Notes: generated by a model not told the origin, from the letters alone. 35,694 nt of DNA from Enterococcus_G camelliae (GCF_042685105.1 NZ_JBHUMO010000071.1:1-35694), one strand, 5' to 3'. Shown: positions 1 to 8,017, numbered from the stretch's first letter. Program-made: numbers and translations.

Positions 1-100
1 CGGTATCCCGTATCTCAGGCAAGAAGAAACTACATTTGGGTCAAAGGGTTTTAAGTCCGTAAGGACTCAGAACCCCGCAACTTAAGTCGTGGGAGGTTCA
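1..100 (+). mobile_element. Right end of an IS200/IS605-type (tnpB) element
   Basis: The first 100 bases are not MATE sequence. Bases 71-98 form a hairpin (AACCCCGCAACTT pairing with AAGTCGTGGGAGGTT, with G-T wobbles) ending in GGTTCA, the kind of subterminal hairpin seen at right ends of IS200/IS605 elements and at the 3' end of their omega RNA. Frame 2 is open from base 2 to a stop near base 83 and could be the tail of TnpB, but I cannot identify that protein from 27 residues. The junction with the MATE gene is placed at about 100/101 because MATE-like residues start there. The rest of the element lies outside the window. Family assignment is inference from the hairpin. Confidence 0.5.
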
Positions 101-1271
101 GAATTTTCTTTATTCTTTCGGGGGCGTTTTAGGCGCAATTAGTTTAGCCTTTAATATTTATGGTGCAAAAGCGTTGGGAGAAAAGGACCAACAAAAACTT
201 GGTAGTTATATCGCCTCAATTTTCTACTTAAGTATCACTATTGGTGCCTTCTTCATGCTAGTTCTCCTTTTCTTCGGTCGACCAATAATAAAAGGTATTT
301 ATGGGTTCCATGGTGAGACACTAGTCATTGCTACCACCTATACATTCATCATGTCACCTTATATTTTGGTCACTTTATTAATTTTTGTTTTTACCAATCT
401 GCTGAAAATTGAAAAGAAAACAAACAAAATATTTTCTATCTCAGTCTTTTGTGCACTCCTCCAAGCATCTCTAAGTTACGTCTTGATCAATGGCAAGGGA
501 CCGATTCCACCCATGGGTGTCCTTGGCAGTGGCATTGCTAGTATGCTTTCATTAATTGTGATGGTTCTTCTTTATTTGTTACTTTTGAAAAATTTAGTGT
601 GGCGTAGCCTAAAGTATCGACCAACTAAGCTGAAATTTTTATTCATAAAATCCATTCCTTTGATGTTGCAAGAGTGCTTTGAAGGGGTCATTTTTATCAT
701 TGCTTTTGAAGGTGTCGTTACTCATTTAGGACTAACAATTTCAGCAACATATGCCATCATCAATCAAGGTTTGATGATGGCCAAATTGCCTACGTTAATG
801 TATGGGAATGCAGTAACGGTTTTTGCAAGTCAATCAAATGGCGAAAAGAATGATCAGGATATCCTTCGAGTCGGTCAAATCACATTTCTTTCCTCACTGC
901 TCGCGTATGGCGGAATTACAGTGTCAATTTGGATCTGTAGAGACTCCTTTTTTCACTTATTTACGAATGACCAAGCTATTTTTCAGCTAATGCCAAGTAT
1001 GTTACCACTCATGTTTTTAGTGATGGCAGTGACTCCTTTGTATGAGATAGCAAAGGACCTTTTGCAAAGTTTGGAATTAAGTTCGCTTGTCCTCGGACTA
1101 ACCGCTAGTTGCAATATGATGATTATGTTTGTTATTTTCGTATTATGGCAATTGGATGTGTTATCTTTTCCGCTATTATATGGTATGTATGGGCTTAATT
1201 TTTTCATTTTGGGTCTATTCTTCACGTGGGTGTTTAGGGGACACATGAAAAATTCAAAAGTGACCAAGTAG
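101..1271 (+). pseudogene. MATE-family efflux transporter, N-terminally truncated
   Basis: Encodes most of a MATE (multidrug and toxic compound extrusion) membrane protein: at least ten hydrophobic helices, with MATE-type segments such as GVLGSGIASMLS (near residue 115 counted from the TTG at 174) and LGLTISATYAIINQ in the second half. MATE proteins are usually about 440-460 residues with 12 helices. From the TTG at 174 only 365 residues remain; the same frame is open upstream to base 63 and still looks like MATE from about base 101 (NFLYSFGGVLGAISLAF). The first one or two helices are therefore missing, replaced by the IS end at 1-100. No ribosome binding site precedes the TTG. I read it as a transporter gene split by an IS insertion and probably non-functional. 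An imprecise IS-mediated deletion is the alternative. Confidence 0.7.
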
Positions 1272-1475
1272 TCAGAACGAAGTCATAATTTTGTGTGAAA
1301 AATTTTCGTTAATAAAAGAGAGCATGTTCTTTAGTGAAATTCAAGTTTTTTCCCAATTGAAAAAAATCGGGAAGTGCAGACAAATGATTGGTTTTCAGAT
1401 AAGAATAGTTTGTATTCAAGGAGTCTAAATTAGTTTGTACTGATTTTTTGTGGTCAATGGGTCAAAAGAAGTAGA

Positions 1476-1522
1476 GCGAAGAGGTCGCCTTCAATTTAAG
1501 GAGGCCTTTTTCGCTTTTTTTT
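1476..1522 (+). terminator. Rho-independent terminator
   Basis: GCGAAGAGGTCGCCTT pairs with AAGGAGGCCTTTTTCGC across a six-base loop and is followed by eight T residues. It is oriented with the MATE fragment and add, about 200 bases after the former, so it probably closes the upstream transcript. Confidence 0.8.
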
Positions 1523-1644
1523 AGAAGCTAGATGATTTCTTCCTTTGATTGGACAGTGAATCTACTTTTTCATCGAATGGAGTTTCATTGCGAACAACTT
1601 TGGTTCTTAAATGTGATCAATTTCCACTTTTTTTTATTTCCATC

Positions 1645-1673
1645 TTTACTAGCGATAAAATTATCGCTATAAT
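1645..1673 (+). promoter_or_regulatory. add promoter with palindromic operator in the spacer
   Basis: A -35 hexamer TTTACT (1645-1650) and a -10 TATAAT (1668-1673) are separated by exactly 17 bp. The spacer plus one base on each side is the 20-bp perfect inverted repeat TAGCGATAAAATTATCGCTA (1650-1669; 9-bp arms around AA). A dimeric repressor bound there would block RNA polymerase. The regulator is unknown. The start of add, with AGGAGG at 1694-1699, follows about 30 bp downstream. Confidence 0.75.
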
Positions 1674-1703
1674 GCGAACAATATACTTTTTCAGGAGGCT
1701 CGC

Positions 1704-2726
1704 ATGATATCTTATCAATCGCTTAAACAATTCCCTAAAGCAGAATTACATTGTCATTTGGATGGTTCTATTCGACCAGAAACGTTGCAAGCCATTGCGC
1801 AAAAGCAACAGCTGCCTATTTCTTCAGATACGGAGGTCGTCCGTCAAAAAATGCAAGCACCCAAAAACTGTCATAATTTAGAAGAATATCTACATTGTTT
1901 TGATTTTGTCTTGCCCTATTTGCAAACAAACGAAGCGTTACAGATGGCAGCCTTTGATGTCATGGAACAAGCAGCCCTAGATGGTGTTCGTTACATTGAA
2001 ATTCGATTTGCACCAAGTCTTTCGATGCAGCAAGGATTGACCGTGGCAGAAACAATTCAGGCAGTCGCCCAAGGAATTGCTTTGGCAGAAACCCAATATT
2101 CTATCTATGGCACGGTTTTGATTATTGGTATGAGACAAGAAGATAGCGCAGCGATTGCTCAGGTATTCCGTGAGAGCCTTGCTATTCAAGAACCGAAAGT
2201 AGTGGGATTGGATTTAGCAGGTCCTGAAGAAGATGGTTATTTAGAACAAATGAGAGAAGAGCTTCTTGTTCAAATCGAAGACAAAACGATTCCTTTTACC
2301 TTGCACGCTGGCGAATGTGGTTGTGTGGCTAATATCTACCAAGCAATCGCATTTGGCACAAAGCGGATTGGTCATGGCATTGCTCTAAAAGGAGACGATG
2401 AAGCCCAGCGCGTATGTGCGGACCGGGCTATTTGTATTGAAGGGTGCCCAACGAGTAACATTCAGACAAAGGCGATAATGGACTATCAAGATTATCCAAT
2501 TAGGGAGTGGTTGAAACAAGGGATGATTGTCTGTCTAAATACAGACAATCGAACGGTATCACATACCACATTAACCAATGAGTATTGGCAGATTTACCAA
2601 GCCCATCATTTGACTTGGTCAGAAGTTATCCAAATGAATCAAAATGCAATGCACTATTCTTTTGCACCACGAGAGGTTAAAGAAAAAATTCTGAAGGAAA
2701 TGGCAAGCATGGAATACGAGAAATGA
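1704..2726 (+). CDS. add: Adenosine deaminase
   Basis: A 340-residue cytoplasmic zinc hydrolase of the adenosine/AMP deaminase family, converting adenosine (and deoxyadenosine) to inosine in purine salvage. The N-terminal ELHCHLDGS holds the HxH zinc ligands. LDLAGPEE, then FTLHAGE (third zinc histidine and catalytic glutamate), RIGHGIAL, and finally CPTSNIQT and LNTDNR carry the remaining active-site residues. Length matches bacterial Add proteins. The ATG follows a strong AGGAGG at ideal spacing. It is a single-gene unit between the terminator at 1476 and the cshA promoter. The palindromic promoter suggests specific repression, perhaps responding to nucleosides, which is inference only. The usual enterococcal nucleoside partners (deoC, pdp, nupC) are not adjacent. 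Confidence 0.95.
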   Translation: MISYQSLKQFPKAELHCHLDGSIRPETLQAIAQKQQLPISSDTEVVRQKMQAPKNCHNLEEYLHCFDFVLPYLQTNEALQMAAFDVMEQAALDGVRYIEIRFAPSLSMQQGLTVAETIQAVAQGIALAETQYSIYGTVLIIGMRQEDSAAIAQVFRESLAIQEPKVVGLDLAGPEEDGYLEQMREELLVQIEDKTIPFTLHAGECGCVANIYQAIAFGTKRIGHGIALKGDDEAQRVCADRAICIEGCPTSNIQTKAIMDYQDYPIREWLKQGMIVCLNTDNRTVSHTTLTNEYWQIYQAHHLTWSEVIQMNQNAMHYSFAPREVKEKILKEMASMEYEK

Positions 2727-3092
2727 ACTTGTGAAATGAAAAGGCTGTAAACTTGATGAAATTTTCAAGCTATGATACAATGGCTTATGTGCCGAAAGAT
2801 GAAGTATTCATTTAGAAACGGATTGACCCTTTTCAATAAGGAACTAATAGATAGCTAGTAGAAAAAAACTTCTACTGTATATTCAAAGCTAGGCTGAGAC
2901 GAAAGGCTGTACAATTTTGTCCTAGCCTTTTCTAATGCCTTCAAGGGGTGGTTTTTCGGTGTGAATCTGCCATGATGGGACAATGGTGGAAGAAAGCTAC
3001 GAACACCTCAACGACTGAATAAATGCCCGCTGAAATAAAGAGCAGAGGGACCATACAGGAGAGCTGTATGAGGAAATAATAGGAGGATTCAT
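2727..3092 (+). promoter_or_regulatory. Long structured leader of cshA
   Basis: A promoter is visible at 2753-2781: TTGATG, 17 bp, TACAAT. Transcription would start near 2788, giving a leader of about 300 nt. Inside lies a terminator-like hairpin at 2892-2933, further pairing GGGGTG / CACCTC around 2944-3012, and ATACAG / CTGTAT at 3053-3069 just before the AGGAGG (3081-3086) of cshA. No peptide ORF of note was seen. Either the helicase is controlled by attenuation, or a ~145-nt small RNA ends at 2933 and cshA has a second promoter not recognised here. Confidence 0.55.
2892..2933 (+). terminator. Terminator-like hairpin inside the cshA leader
   Basis: GGCTGAGACGAAA (2892-2904) pairs with TTTTGTCCTAGCC (2915-2927) with one mismatch and wobbles, followed by TTTTCT. 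It lies about 105 nt after the predicted transcription start and 160 nt before the cshA start codon, so it could act as an attenuator or as the end of a small RNA. Confidence 0.55.
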
Positions 3093-4661
3093 TTGAAATT
3101 TAAAGAACTAGAACTTTCACCAGAATTGTTAAAGGCGGTTGAACGCTCAGGATTTGAGGAAGCAACGCCAATTCAAGCTGAAACAATTCCTCTTGCATTA
3201 GCAGGAAGAGATGTCATCGGTCAAGCTCAAACCGGTACCGGTAAGACGGCGGCGTTTGGCTTACCAATGTTAGAAAAAATTGACACAAGCAATTCTCATC
3301 TTCAAGGCTTGGTTATTTCACCTACTCGTGAATTAGCTATCCAAACACAAGAAGAATTGTATCGTTTAGGAAAAGACAAAAAAGTTCGTGTAATGGCGGT
3401 TTATGGCGGAGCAGACATTAGTCGACAAGTTCGTCAATTAAAAGATCGTCCACACATTGTCGTTGGAACACCAGGACGAATGTTAGACCACATTAATCGT
3501 CACACCCTAAAATTAGAAACGGTTGAGACATTAGTATTGGATGAAGCAGATGAAATGTTAAATATGGGCTTCTTAGAAGACATTGAAGCAATCATTTCAA
3601 AAGTCCCTGCAACACGTCAAACCTTGCTGTTTTCAGCTACTATGCCTGCCGCTATTAAGAATATTGGCGTGAAGTTTATGCAAAATCCAGAACACGTGAA
3701 GATTAAGACCAAAGAAATGACAGCAGATTTAATTGATCAATTTTACGTTCGTTCAAAAGATTATGAAAAGTTTGATATTATGACGCGATTATTGGACGTG
3801 CAATCGCCAGAGTTGACCATTGTATTTGGGCGTACAAAACGTCGGGTAGACGAATTGGCTCGTGGTTTGGAAACACGTGGCTATAAAGCAGAAGGCATCC
3901 ATGGCGATTTGTCCCAACAAAAACGGATGAGTGTTTTACGTAACTTCAAAAATGGTAATTTGGACATCCTAGTTGCGACAGATGTTGCAGCCAGAGGACT
4001 AGATATTTCTGGCGTCACACATGTATACAATTATGATATTCCACAAGATCCAGAAAGCTATGTTCACCGTATTGGACGTACAGGTAGAGCAGGAAAAGGT
4101 GGTATGTCTGTTACATTCGTTACACCGAATGAAATGAGTTACCTTCATACCATTGAAAACTTAACGAAAAAACGCATGACACCATTGCGTCCACCAACCG
4201 AAAAAGAAGCATTTAAGGGCCAACTTGGTGCTGCTTTGGAAGAAATCGAAAACAAAATGGATGAAAATGGGTTGGATCGTTACTTAACTGCCGCAGATGA
4301 CTTACTTGAACGCTACTCTGCACAAGATTTGGCCGCTTTGTTGGTGAAAACATTGGCCAAAGACCCAACTGACTTAGTTCCAGTAAAAATTACTCCTGAA
4401 AGACCATTACCACAAGGTAAAAAGAATTTTGGTAACCGTGGTGGCGGAAATAGCGGTAATCGTAGAAACAATAATAATAGCCGTCGACGCGACAGCCGAG
4501 GTGGTCGCGATAGTCGAGACAATCGCGGCAGTCGTGATGGCGAAAATGGCGGTAGCCGTAATCGCAAACCAGCAAATAATAGCCGGGAAGATGGCTACAA
4601 GAAAAGCCGTCGTTCGAAAGATGCCAAACGCAATTTTGTCATCCGTTCTAATCAAGACTAA
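3093..4661 (+). CDS. cshA: DEAD-box ATP-dependent RNA helicase CshA
   Basis: A 522-residue RNA helicase of the CshA type, involved in RNA turnover and ribosome assembly, notably in the cold. In order: Q motif with F-x-x-ATPIQ near residue 20, motif I AQTGTGKT (about 46-53), PTRELA, VGTPGR, DEAD (about 150), SAT, then the second RecA domain with ATDVAARGLD and HRIGRTGRAG. After about residue 440 comes a low-complexity basic tail rich in Arg, Gly, Asn, Asp and Ser (runs such as SRGGRDSRDNRGSRDG), typical of RNA-binding tails in this family. The start is TTG at 3093, chosen because AGGAGG sits 6 bp upstream and the protein begins in register with the family (MKFKELELS). It follows a ~300-nt structured leader and is closed by the terminator at 4670. 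Confidence 0.95.
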   Translation: MKFKELELSPELLKAVERSGFEEATPIQAETIPLALAGRDVIGQAQTGTGKTAAFGLPMLEKIDTSNSHLQGLVISPTRELAIQTQEELYRLGKDKKVRVMAVYGGADISRQVRQLKDRPHIVVGTPGRMLDHINRHTLKLETVETLVLDEADEMLNMGFLEDIEAIISKVPATRQTLLFSATMPAAIKNIGVKFMQNPEHVKIKTKEMTADLIDQFYVRSKDYEKFDIMTRLLDVQSPELTIVFGRTKRRVDELARGLETRGYKAEGIHGDLSQQKRMSVLRNFKNGNLDILVATDVAARGLDISGVTHVYNYDIPQDPESYVHRIGRTGRAGKGGMSVTFVTPNEMSYLHTIENLTKKRMTPLRPPTEKEAFKGQLGAALEEIENKMDENGLDRYLTAADDLLERYSAQDLAALLVKTLAKDPTDLVPVKITPERPLPQGKKNFGNRGGGNSGNRRNNNNSRRRDSRGGRDSRDNRGSRDGENGGSRNRKPANNSREDGYKKSRRSKDAKRNFVIRSNQD

Positions 4662-4669
4662 TTAACCTA

Positions 4670-4719
4670 ACCATTGAAGGACACTTTGATAAGAAGTGAC
4701 TTTCAATGGTTTCTTTTTT
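4670..4719 (+). terminator. Terminator after cshA
   Basis: ACCATTGAA (4670-4678) pairs with TTCAATGGT (4702-4710), with an inner ACACTT / AAGTGA stem, followed by a T-rich tract. It separates cshA from the acpS-alr cluster. Confidence 0.85.
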
Positions 4720-4820
4720 TCATTACTGGTTAAGAATTCCCGTAAAGAAGGAAATTCCTCTGTATTTTCTGACTCTTTTTGGGTAGAATAAGACTAACCA
4801 AGGAAAGGGTAGTTGATTAT

Positions 4821-5174
4821 ATGATAAAAGGAGTGGGCATTGACGCAGTCGAAAAAGAACGTATCGCTCAGATTGTAAAAGAAAAGCCCCGGTTTGCGGC
4901 AAGAATATTAACTTCAAACGAACTGGCTTATTATGAGCAATTGTCGTTTCACCGCCAAGTAGAGTTTTTGGGAGGGAGATTTGCTTGCAAAGAAGCATTT
5001 TCAAAGGCTTGGGGCACAGGAATAGGGAAGGTAGGATTTCAAGAAATTGAAGTGTTGACCAATGAATTAGGTGCACCAATTGTCACGAATTCACCTTTTC
5101 AATCTGGTTGTGTCCATGTGAGTATTACCCATACGCAAACGACTATTTTTGCCCAAATCATTTTAGAAGAATAG
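4821..5174 (+). CDS. acpS: Holo-[acyl-carrier-protein] synthase AcpS
   Basis: A 117-residue phosphopantetheinyl transferase that loads the 4'-phosphopantetheine arm from CoA onto acyl carrier protein, activating it for fatty acid synthesis. IKGVGIDAVEKERI at the N-terminus carries the Mg-binding Asp; FLGGRFACKEAFSKAWGTG is the second signature with the catalytic Glu/Lys; VSITHTQ is the third. An in-frame ATG at 4779 would add 14 residues absent from the family, so ATG at 4821 is preferred; AGGAAAGGG (4801-4809) upstream can serve as binding site. The gene is first of a tight cluster: alr begins 16 bp after the stop, an arrangement common in Firmicutes. Confidence 0.93.
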   Translation: MIKGVGIDAVEKERIAQIVKEKPRFAARILTSNELAYYEQLSFHRQVEFLGGRFACKEAFSKAWGTGIGKVGFQEIEVLTNELGAPIVTNSPFQSGCVHVSITHTQTTIFAQIILEE

Positions 5175-5190
5175 AAAGAAGGTATCGAGT

Positions 5191-6303
5191 ATGGTGAAAT
5201 CCATATATCGTCCAACTAAAATTACCATTGACACACGGGCTATTCGAAAAAATTTACGTACAGTTAGCCAACGTATTTCCAAAAATCAAGCATTGTTCGC
5301 GGTCGTAAAGGCAAATGGTTATGGCCATGGAGCCGTTCAGATAGCAAAAATAGCCGAAGACGAAGGGGTTGACGGCTTTTGTGTTGCGACGATTGATGAA
5401 GGCATTGAATTGAGAGAAGCGGGCATTACTTTGCCAATTTTGGTTCTTGGTTTAGTGGAAGTGTCTACTTTGCCAGTCGTCAGCGAATATCAGCTGTCTA
5501 TTCCAGTCGCAACAACAGAATGGCTAGACTTGGCTATACAGGAATACCAAAGAAATCCTTGGAAGCAACCAGTGGCTGTCCATGTAGCATTGGATACAGG
5601 AATGGGAAGGATCGGATTTTTGACGAGTGCCGAACTTCATCATGCTTATCAGCGCTTGCAAGCACCTGCTTTTCTATTTGAAGGGATTTTTACGCATTTT
5701 GCAACAGCAGATCAAGCCGATACATCCTATTGGTTGGAGCAGAAAGAAAAATTTTTTGCGATGATTGAAACGTTACCTGAACAACCGCGATATGTTCATG
5801 TGACAAATAGTGCAACCCTTATCTGGCATGAACCTTTAGGAAATATGGTTCGTTATGGTGTAGCGATGTATGGATTAAATCCTTCTTCGGATGCGTTAGA
5901 TCCAGCCTATCCACTAGTGCCAGCCTTATCGTTATCATCCAAACTTATGCAAGTAAAAAAACTACCAGTTGGTTCAGGTGTCGGCTATGGACATACGTAT
6001 GAAACGACTGCCGATGAATGGATAGGAACGATTCCCATTGGTTATGCAGATGGCTACGTTCGCAAATTACAGGGATTCCATGTATTAATTGAGGGTGAAT
6101 TTTGTAAAATAGTAGGTCGGGTGTGTATGGATCAATTGATGGTCCGGCTACCACATGAAATGCCAGTAGGAACGCGTGTTACGTTGGTCGGAGTTGACGG
6201 TCAAAATCAAATTACACTCCAAGACATGGCAAGTTATATTGGTACAATTCATTATGAAGTAGCCTGTTTATTTTCAGAGCGTGTACCAAGAGTGTATGAG
6301 TAA
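5191..6303 (+). CDS. alr: Alanine racemase
   Basis: A 370-residue PLP enzyme interconverting L- and D-alanine, supplying D-Ala for peptidoglycan and for teichoic acid D-alanylation. AVVKANGYGHGA places the PLP lysine at residue 40. LDTGMGRIGF and the C-terminal VGYGHTY (catalytic tyrosine) and GRVCMDQLMV motifs are intact, and the length is typical. ATG at 5191 follows GAAAGAAGG. It sits 16 bp after acpS and 17 bp before a mazF homologue. In Bacillus and Staphylococcus an antitoxin gene lies between alr and mazF; here there is no room for one. Confidence 0.96.
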   Translation: MVKSIYRPTKITIDTRAIRKNLRTVSQRISKNQALFAVVKANGYGHGAVQIAKIAEDEGVDGFCVATIDEGIELREAGITLPILVLGLVEVSTLPVVSEYQLSIPVATTEWLDLAIQEYQRNPWKQPVAVHVALDTGMGRIGFLTSAELHHAYQRLQAPAFLFEGIFTHFATADQADTSYWLEQKEKFFAMIETLPEQPRYVHVTNSATLIWHEPLGNMVRYGVAMYGLNPSSDALDPAYPLVPALSLSSKLMQVKKLPVGSGVGYGHTYETTADEWIGTIPIGYADGYVRKLQGFHVLIEGEFCKIVGRVCMDQLMVRLPHEMPVGTRVTLVGVDGQNQITLQDMASYIGTIHYEVACLFSERVPRVYE

Positions 6304-6320
6304 AAAATAGGGGGAAACTT

Positions 6321-6695
6321 ATGATAAGACGGGGAGATGTTTATTTTGCTGACTTATCTCCAGTTGTTGGTTCAGAACAAGGGGGGATTCGACCGGTCTT
6401 GATAGTACAGAACAATTTAGGGAATCATTTCAGTCCAACCGTGATTGTTGTAGCGATTACGGCTAAGATATCCAAGCCTAAATTGCCTACTCATATCCCA
6501 ATTCCTGCCTCTAAATTGGGGTTGGAGCGGGATTCGGTAATATTGACAGAACAAATTCGAACAATTGATAAATCAAGATTGAAAGACAAAATCTATCGAA
6601 TTGATGAAGAGAAAATGATGGAAGTGGAGCAAGCCATTAAAGTCAGTGTGGGGATTGACATTAAAGTATCAGAAAATGGATTATTGCCAAAATGA
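6321..6695 (+). CDS. mazF: MazF/PemK-family endoribonuclease toxin
   Basis: A 124-residue MazF-type (NdoA) mRNA interferase that would cleave RNA at short sequence motifs. MIRRGDVYFADLSPVVGSEQ followed by GGIRPVLIVQNN is the classic N-terminus; Arg24 (in GIRPV) and Thr47 (in AITAK) correspond to catalytic residues described in the family, so the enzyme looks intact. The C-terminus KVSVGIDIK is also typical. The ATG follows a GGGGGAA binding site. No MazE/NdoAI-type gene lies upstream (only 17 bp to alr). The next gene starts inside the mazF stop codon (ATGA, 4-bp overlap), so translation of the two is probably coupled. Either the protein is solitary with another control, or the partner is encoded elsewhere or by the overlapping gene. 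Confidence 0.92.
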   Translation: MIRRGDVYFADLSPVVGSEQGGIRPVLIVQNNLGNHFSPTVIVVAITAKISKPKLPTHIPIPASKLGLERDSVILTEQIRTIDKSRLKDKIYRIDEEKMMEVEQAIKVSVGIDIKVSENGLLPK

Positions 6696-7003
6696 ATCAA
6701 CAATTTAGTTACTGGCTGCTCACCGGTATTGCCTGTTTGTTTGTTTTTTTTCTCTTAAAAAAATATTGGCAACTCAAGAAAAAACGGCAAGAAACAGTGA
6801 TCGGGTACTGTTTGCTTGTACGTGTGTATAAAAAAGAAGATGGAAAAGGAAATAGTTTGTATTTTGGTGTATTTCAACAGACAAATCAAGAATGGGATTT
6901 GGCACTAAGTTTTCAACAGTATGCGCAAATGAAGCCTCCTCAACGCGGGTATTTAATTTGCAAGGAAACAAAGGTGCAATCATTTTCTGAATCGGAGGGA
7001 TAG
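6692..7003 (+). CDS. Small membrane-anchored protein of unknown function
   Basis: A 103-residue protein I do not recognise. One N-terminal transmembrane helix (about residues 7-22, WLLTGIACLFVFFLL) is followed by a strongly basic stretch (KKYWQLKKKRQE), which predicts a cytoplasmic soluble domain of about 75 residues by the positive-inside rule. The soluble part has an alternating pattern suggesting beta strands. The start overlaps the mazF stop by 4 bp (ATGA) and proC begins 3 bp after its stop, so it is surely translated within this operon. Placement next to a toxin without visible antitoxin invites a link, but there is no sequence resemblance to MazE, and a housekeeping membrane role is equally possible. 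Confidence 0.75.
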   Translation: MNQQFSYWLLTGIACLFVFFLLKKYWQLKKKRQETVIGYCLLVRVYKKEDGKGNSLYFGVFQQTNQEWDLALSFQQYAQMKPPQRGYLICKETKVQSFSESEG

Positions 7004-7006
7004 CAG

Positions 7007-7804
7007 ATGAAAAAAATTGGATTTATTGGTGCCGGTAATATGGCGCAGGCAATGATTCAAGGAATTCTCAATGCACAGTTGTGTAAACCAGAAGAACTTT
7101 ATGTCTATAATCATCGGTACGCACCAACGCTAGAAAAAGTTGTTCATACCTATCAGGTAACACCACAGTTGGACATCGAAACCTTTTTAAAAAAGGTAGA
7201 GATCATCATTTTAGCGGTGAAACCACCCATTGTTCCGCAAATCATTCAAAAAATGCAACCTTATCTGACCCAATCCCAACTCATTGTGTCCATCGCAGCA
7301 GGCGTGACTATTGCGCAAATCCAAGCAGTGATTGAAAATCCAGTCATTCGAGTCATGCCAAATACACCTGCCATGGTCGGAGAAGGGATGAGTAGCATTT
7401 CCCCTTCAGTCGAAGTGACCGCAGAGGATTTACAGGAAGTTGCGACTATTTTAGATAGTTTTGGCAAATCAGAAGTCGTACCCGAATCATTGATGAATGC
7501 GGTCGTGGGAGTTAGTGGTTCAGCACCAGCTTATGTTTTTTTATTTATCGAAGCCTTAGCAGATGGTGCAGTTGCCGAAGGGATGCCCCGTAAACAAGCC
7601 TATGAATTTGCTGCACAAACAGTGCTAGGCTCTGCTAAAATGGTATTGGAGACGGGCAAACATCCAGGTGAACTGAAAGATATGGTCTGCTCTCCTGGTG
7701 GTACGACCATTGCTGCTGTCCAAGCCCTAGAAGAAAGTCAATTTCGAGCAGCCGCTATTCGTGCCGTTCGAACCGCTGCCCAAAAAAATTCAGATATGTC
7801 CTAA
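7007..7804 (+). CDS. proC: Pyrroline-5-carboxylate reductase
   Basis: A 265-residue NAD(P)H-dependent reductase carrying out the last step of proline synthesis, P5C to L-proline. The N-terminal Rossmann motif GFIGAGNMAQAM, then ILAVKPP, VIRVMPNTPAMVGEG, VVGVSGSAPAYVFLFIEALADGAV and SPGGTTIAAVQALE form the standard ProC series through the dimerisation domain. Length is as expected. Start ATG 7007 follows a GGAGG (6993-6997). It is the last gene of the acpS-alr-mazF-6692-proC cluster. A long nested inverted repeat ending in T6 lies 36 bp after the stop. Confidence 0.95.
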   Translation: MKKIGFIGAGNMAQAMIQGILNAQLCKPEELYVYNHRYAPTLEKVVHTYQVTPQLDIETFLKKVEIIILAVKPPIVPQIIQKMQPYLTQSQLIVSIAAGVTIAQIQAVIENPVIRVMPNTPAMVGEGMSSISPSVEVTAEDLQEVATILDSFGKSEVVPESLMNAVVGVSGSAPAYVFLFIEALADGAVAEGMPRKQAYEFAAQTVLGSAKMVLETGKHPGELKDMVCSPGGTTIAAVQALEESQFRAAAIRAVRTAAQKNSDMS

Positions 7805-7840
7805 TAAACCAATGCAAAGTCTTTTATAGAGAAAAAATCA

Positions 7841-7937
7841 TCCAATGAAAAGAAGACTTGCTACTAATTGTCACGAAACATCTGTTTTTACGATAAATTA
7901 GTAACAAGAAACATTCTGACTCATTGGATAGTTTTTT
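7841..7937 (+). other. Long nested inverted repeat with terminal T run
   Basis: Outer arms TCCAATGA (7841-7848) and TCATTGGA (7921-7928) enclose a second stem, CTTGCTACTAATT near 7857-7869 with AATTAGTAACAAG near 7898-7910, one mismatch. TTTTTT follows at 7932. As RNA it would be a ~90-nt extended hairpin, larger than a normal terminator. It lies between proC and the yhgE-like gene. Possibilities are a terminator, a small palindromic insertion, or a non-coding RNA. Confidence 0.5.
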
Positions 7938-8017
7938 ATCCAAAAGGTGAAGAGTAAAAGCAATGTAGAGACTAACGAATATGAATGAAACAACTGAGTT
8001 TAAAAGAAGGTGAATGA

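Larger units (their letters stand above)
1272..1703. other. Intergenic, MATE fragment to add
   Basis: No convincing gene. The stretch is AT-rich and contains the rho-independent terminator at 1476-1522 and the add promoter with its palindromic spacer at 1645-1673. A short inverted repeat (TTTTTTCCC...GGGAA, about 1349-1373) lies in the AT-rich part and may be a weak terminator for the MATE fragment. Nothing else was recognised. Confidence 0.6.

Noticed and set aside
4313..4665. Several frames over the 3' end of cshA with Ala/Ile/Val or Arg/Leu repeats
   Set aside because: Shadows of the low-complexity Arg/Gly/Asn tail of the helicase.
4779..4820. Upstream ATG extension of acpS
   Set aside because: The extra 14 residues are not family-like and overlap the probable promoter; the ATG at 4821 starts in register.
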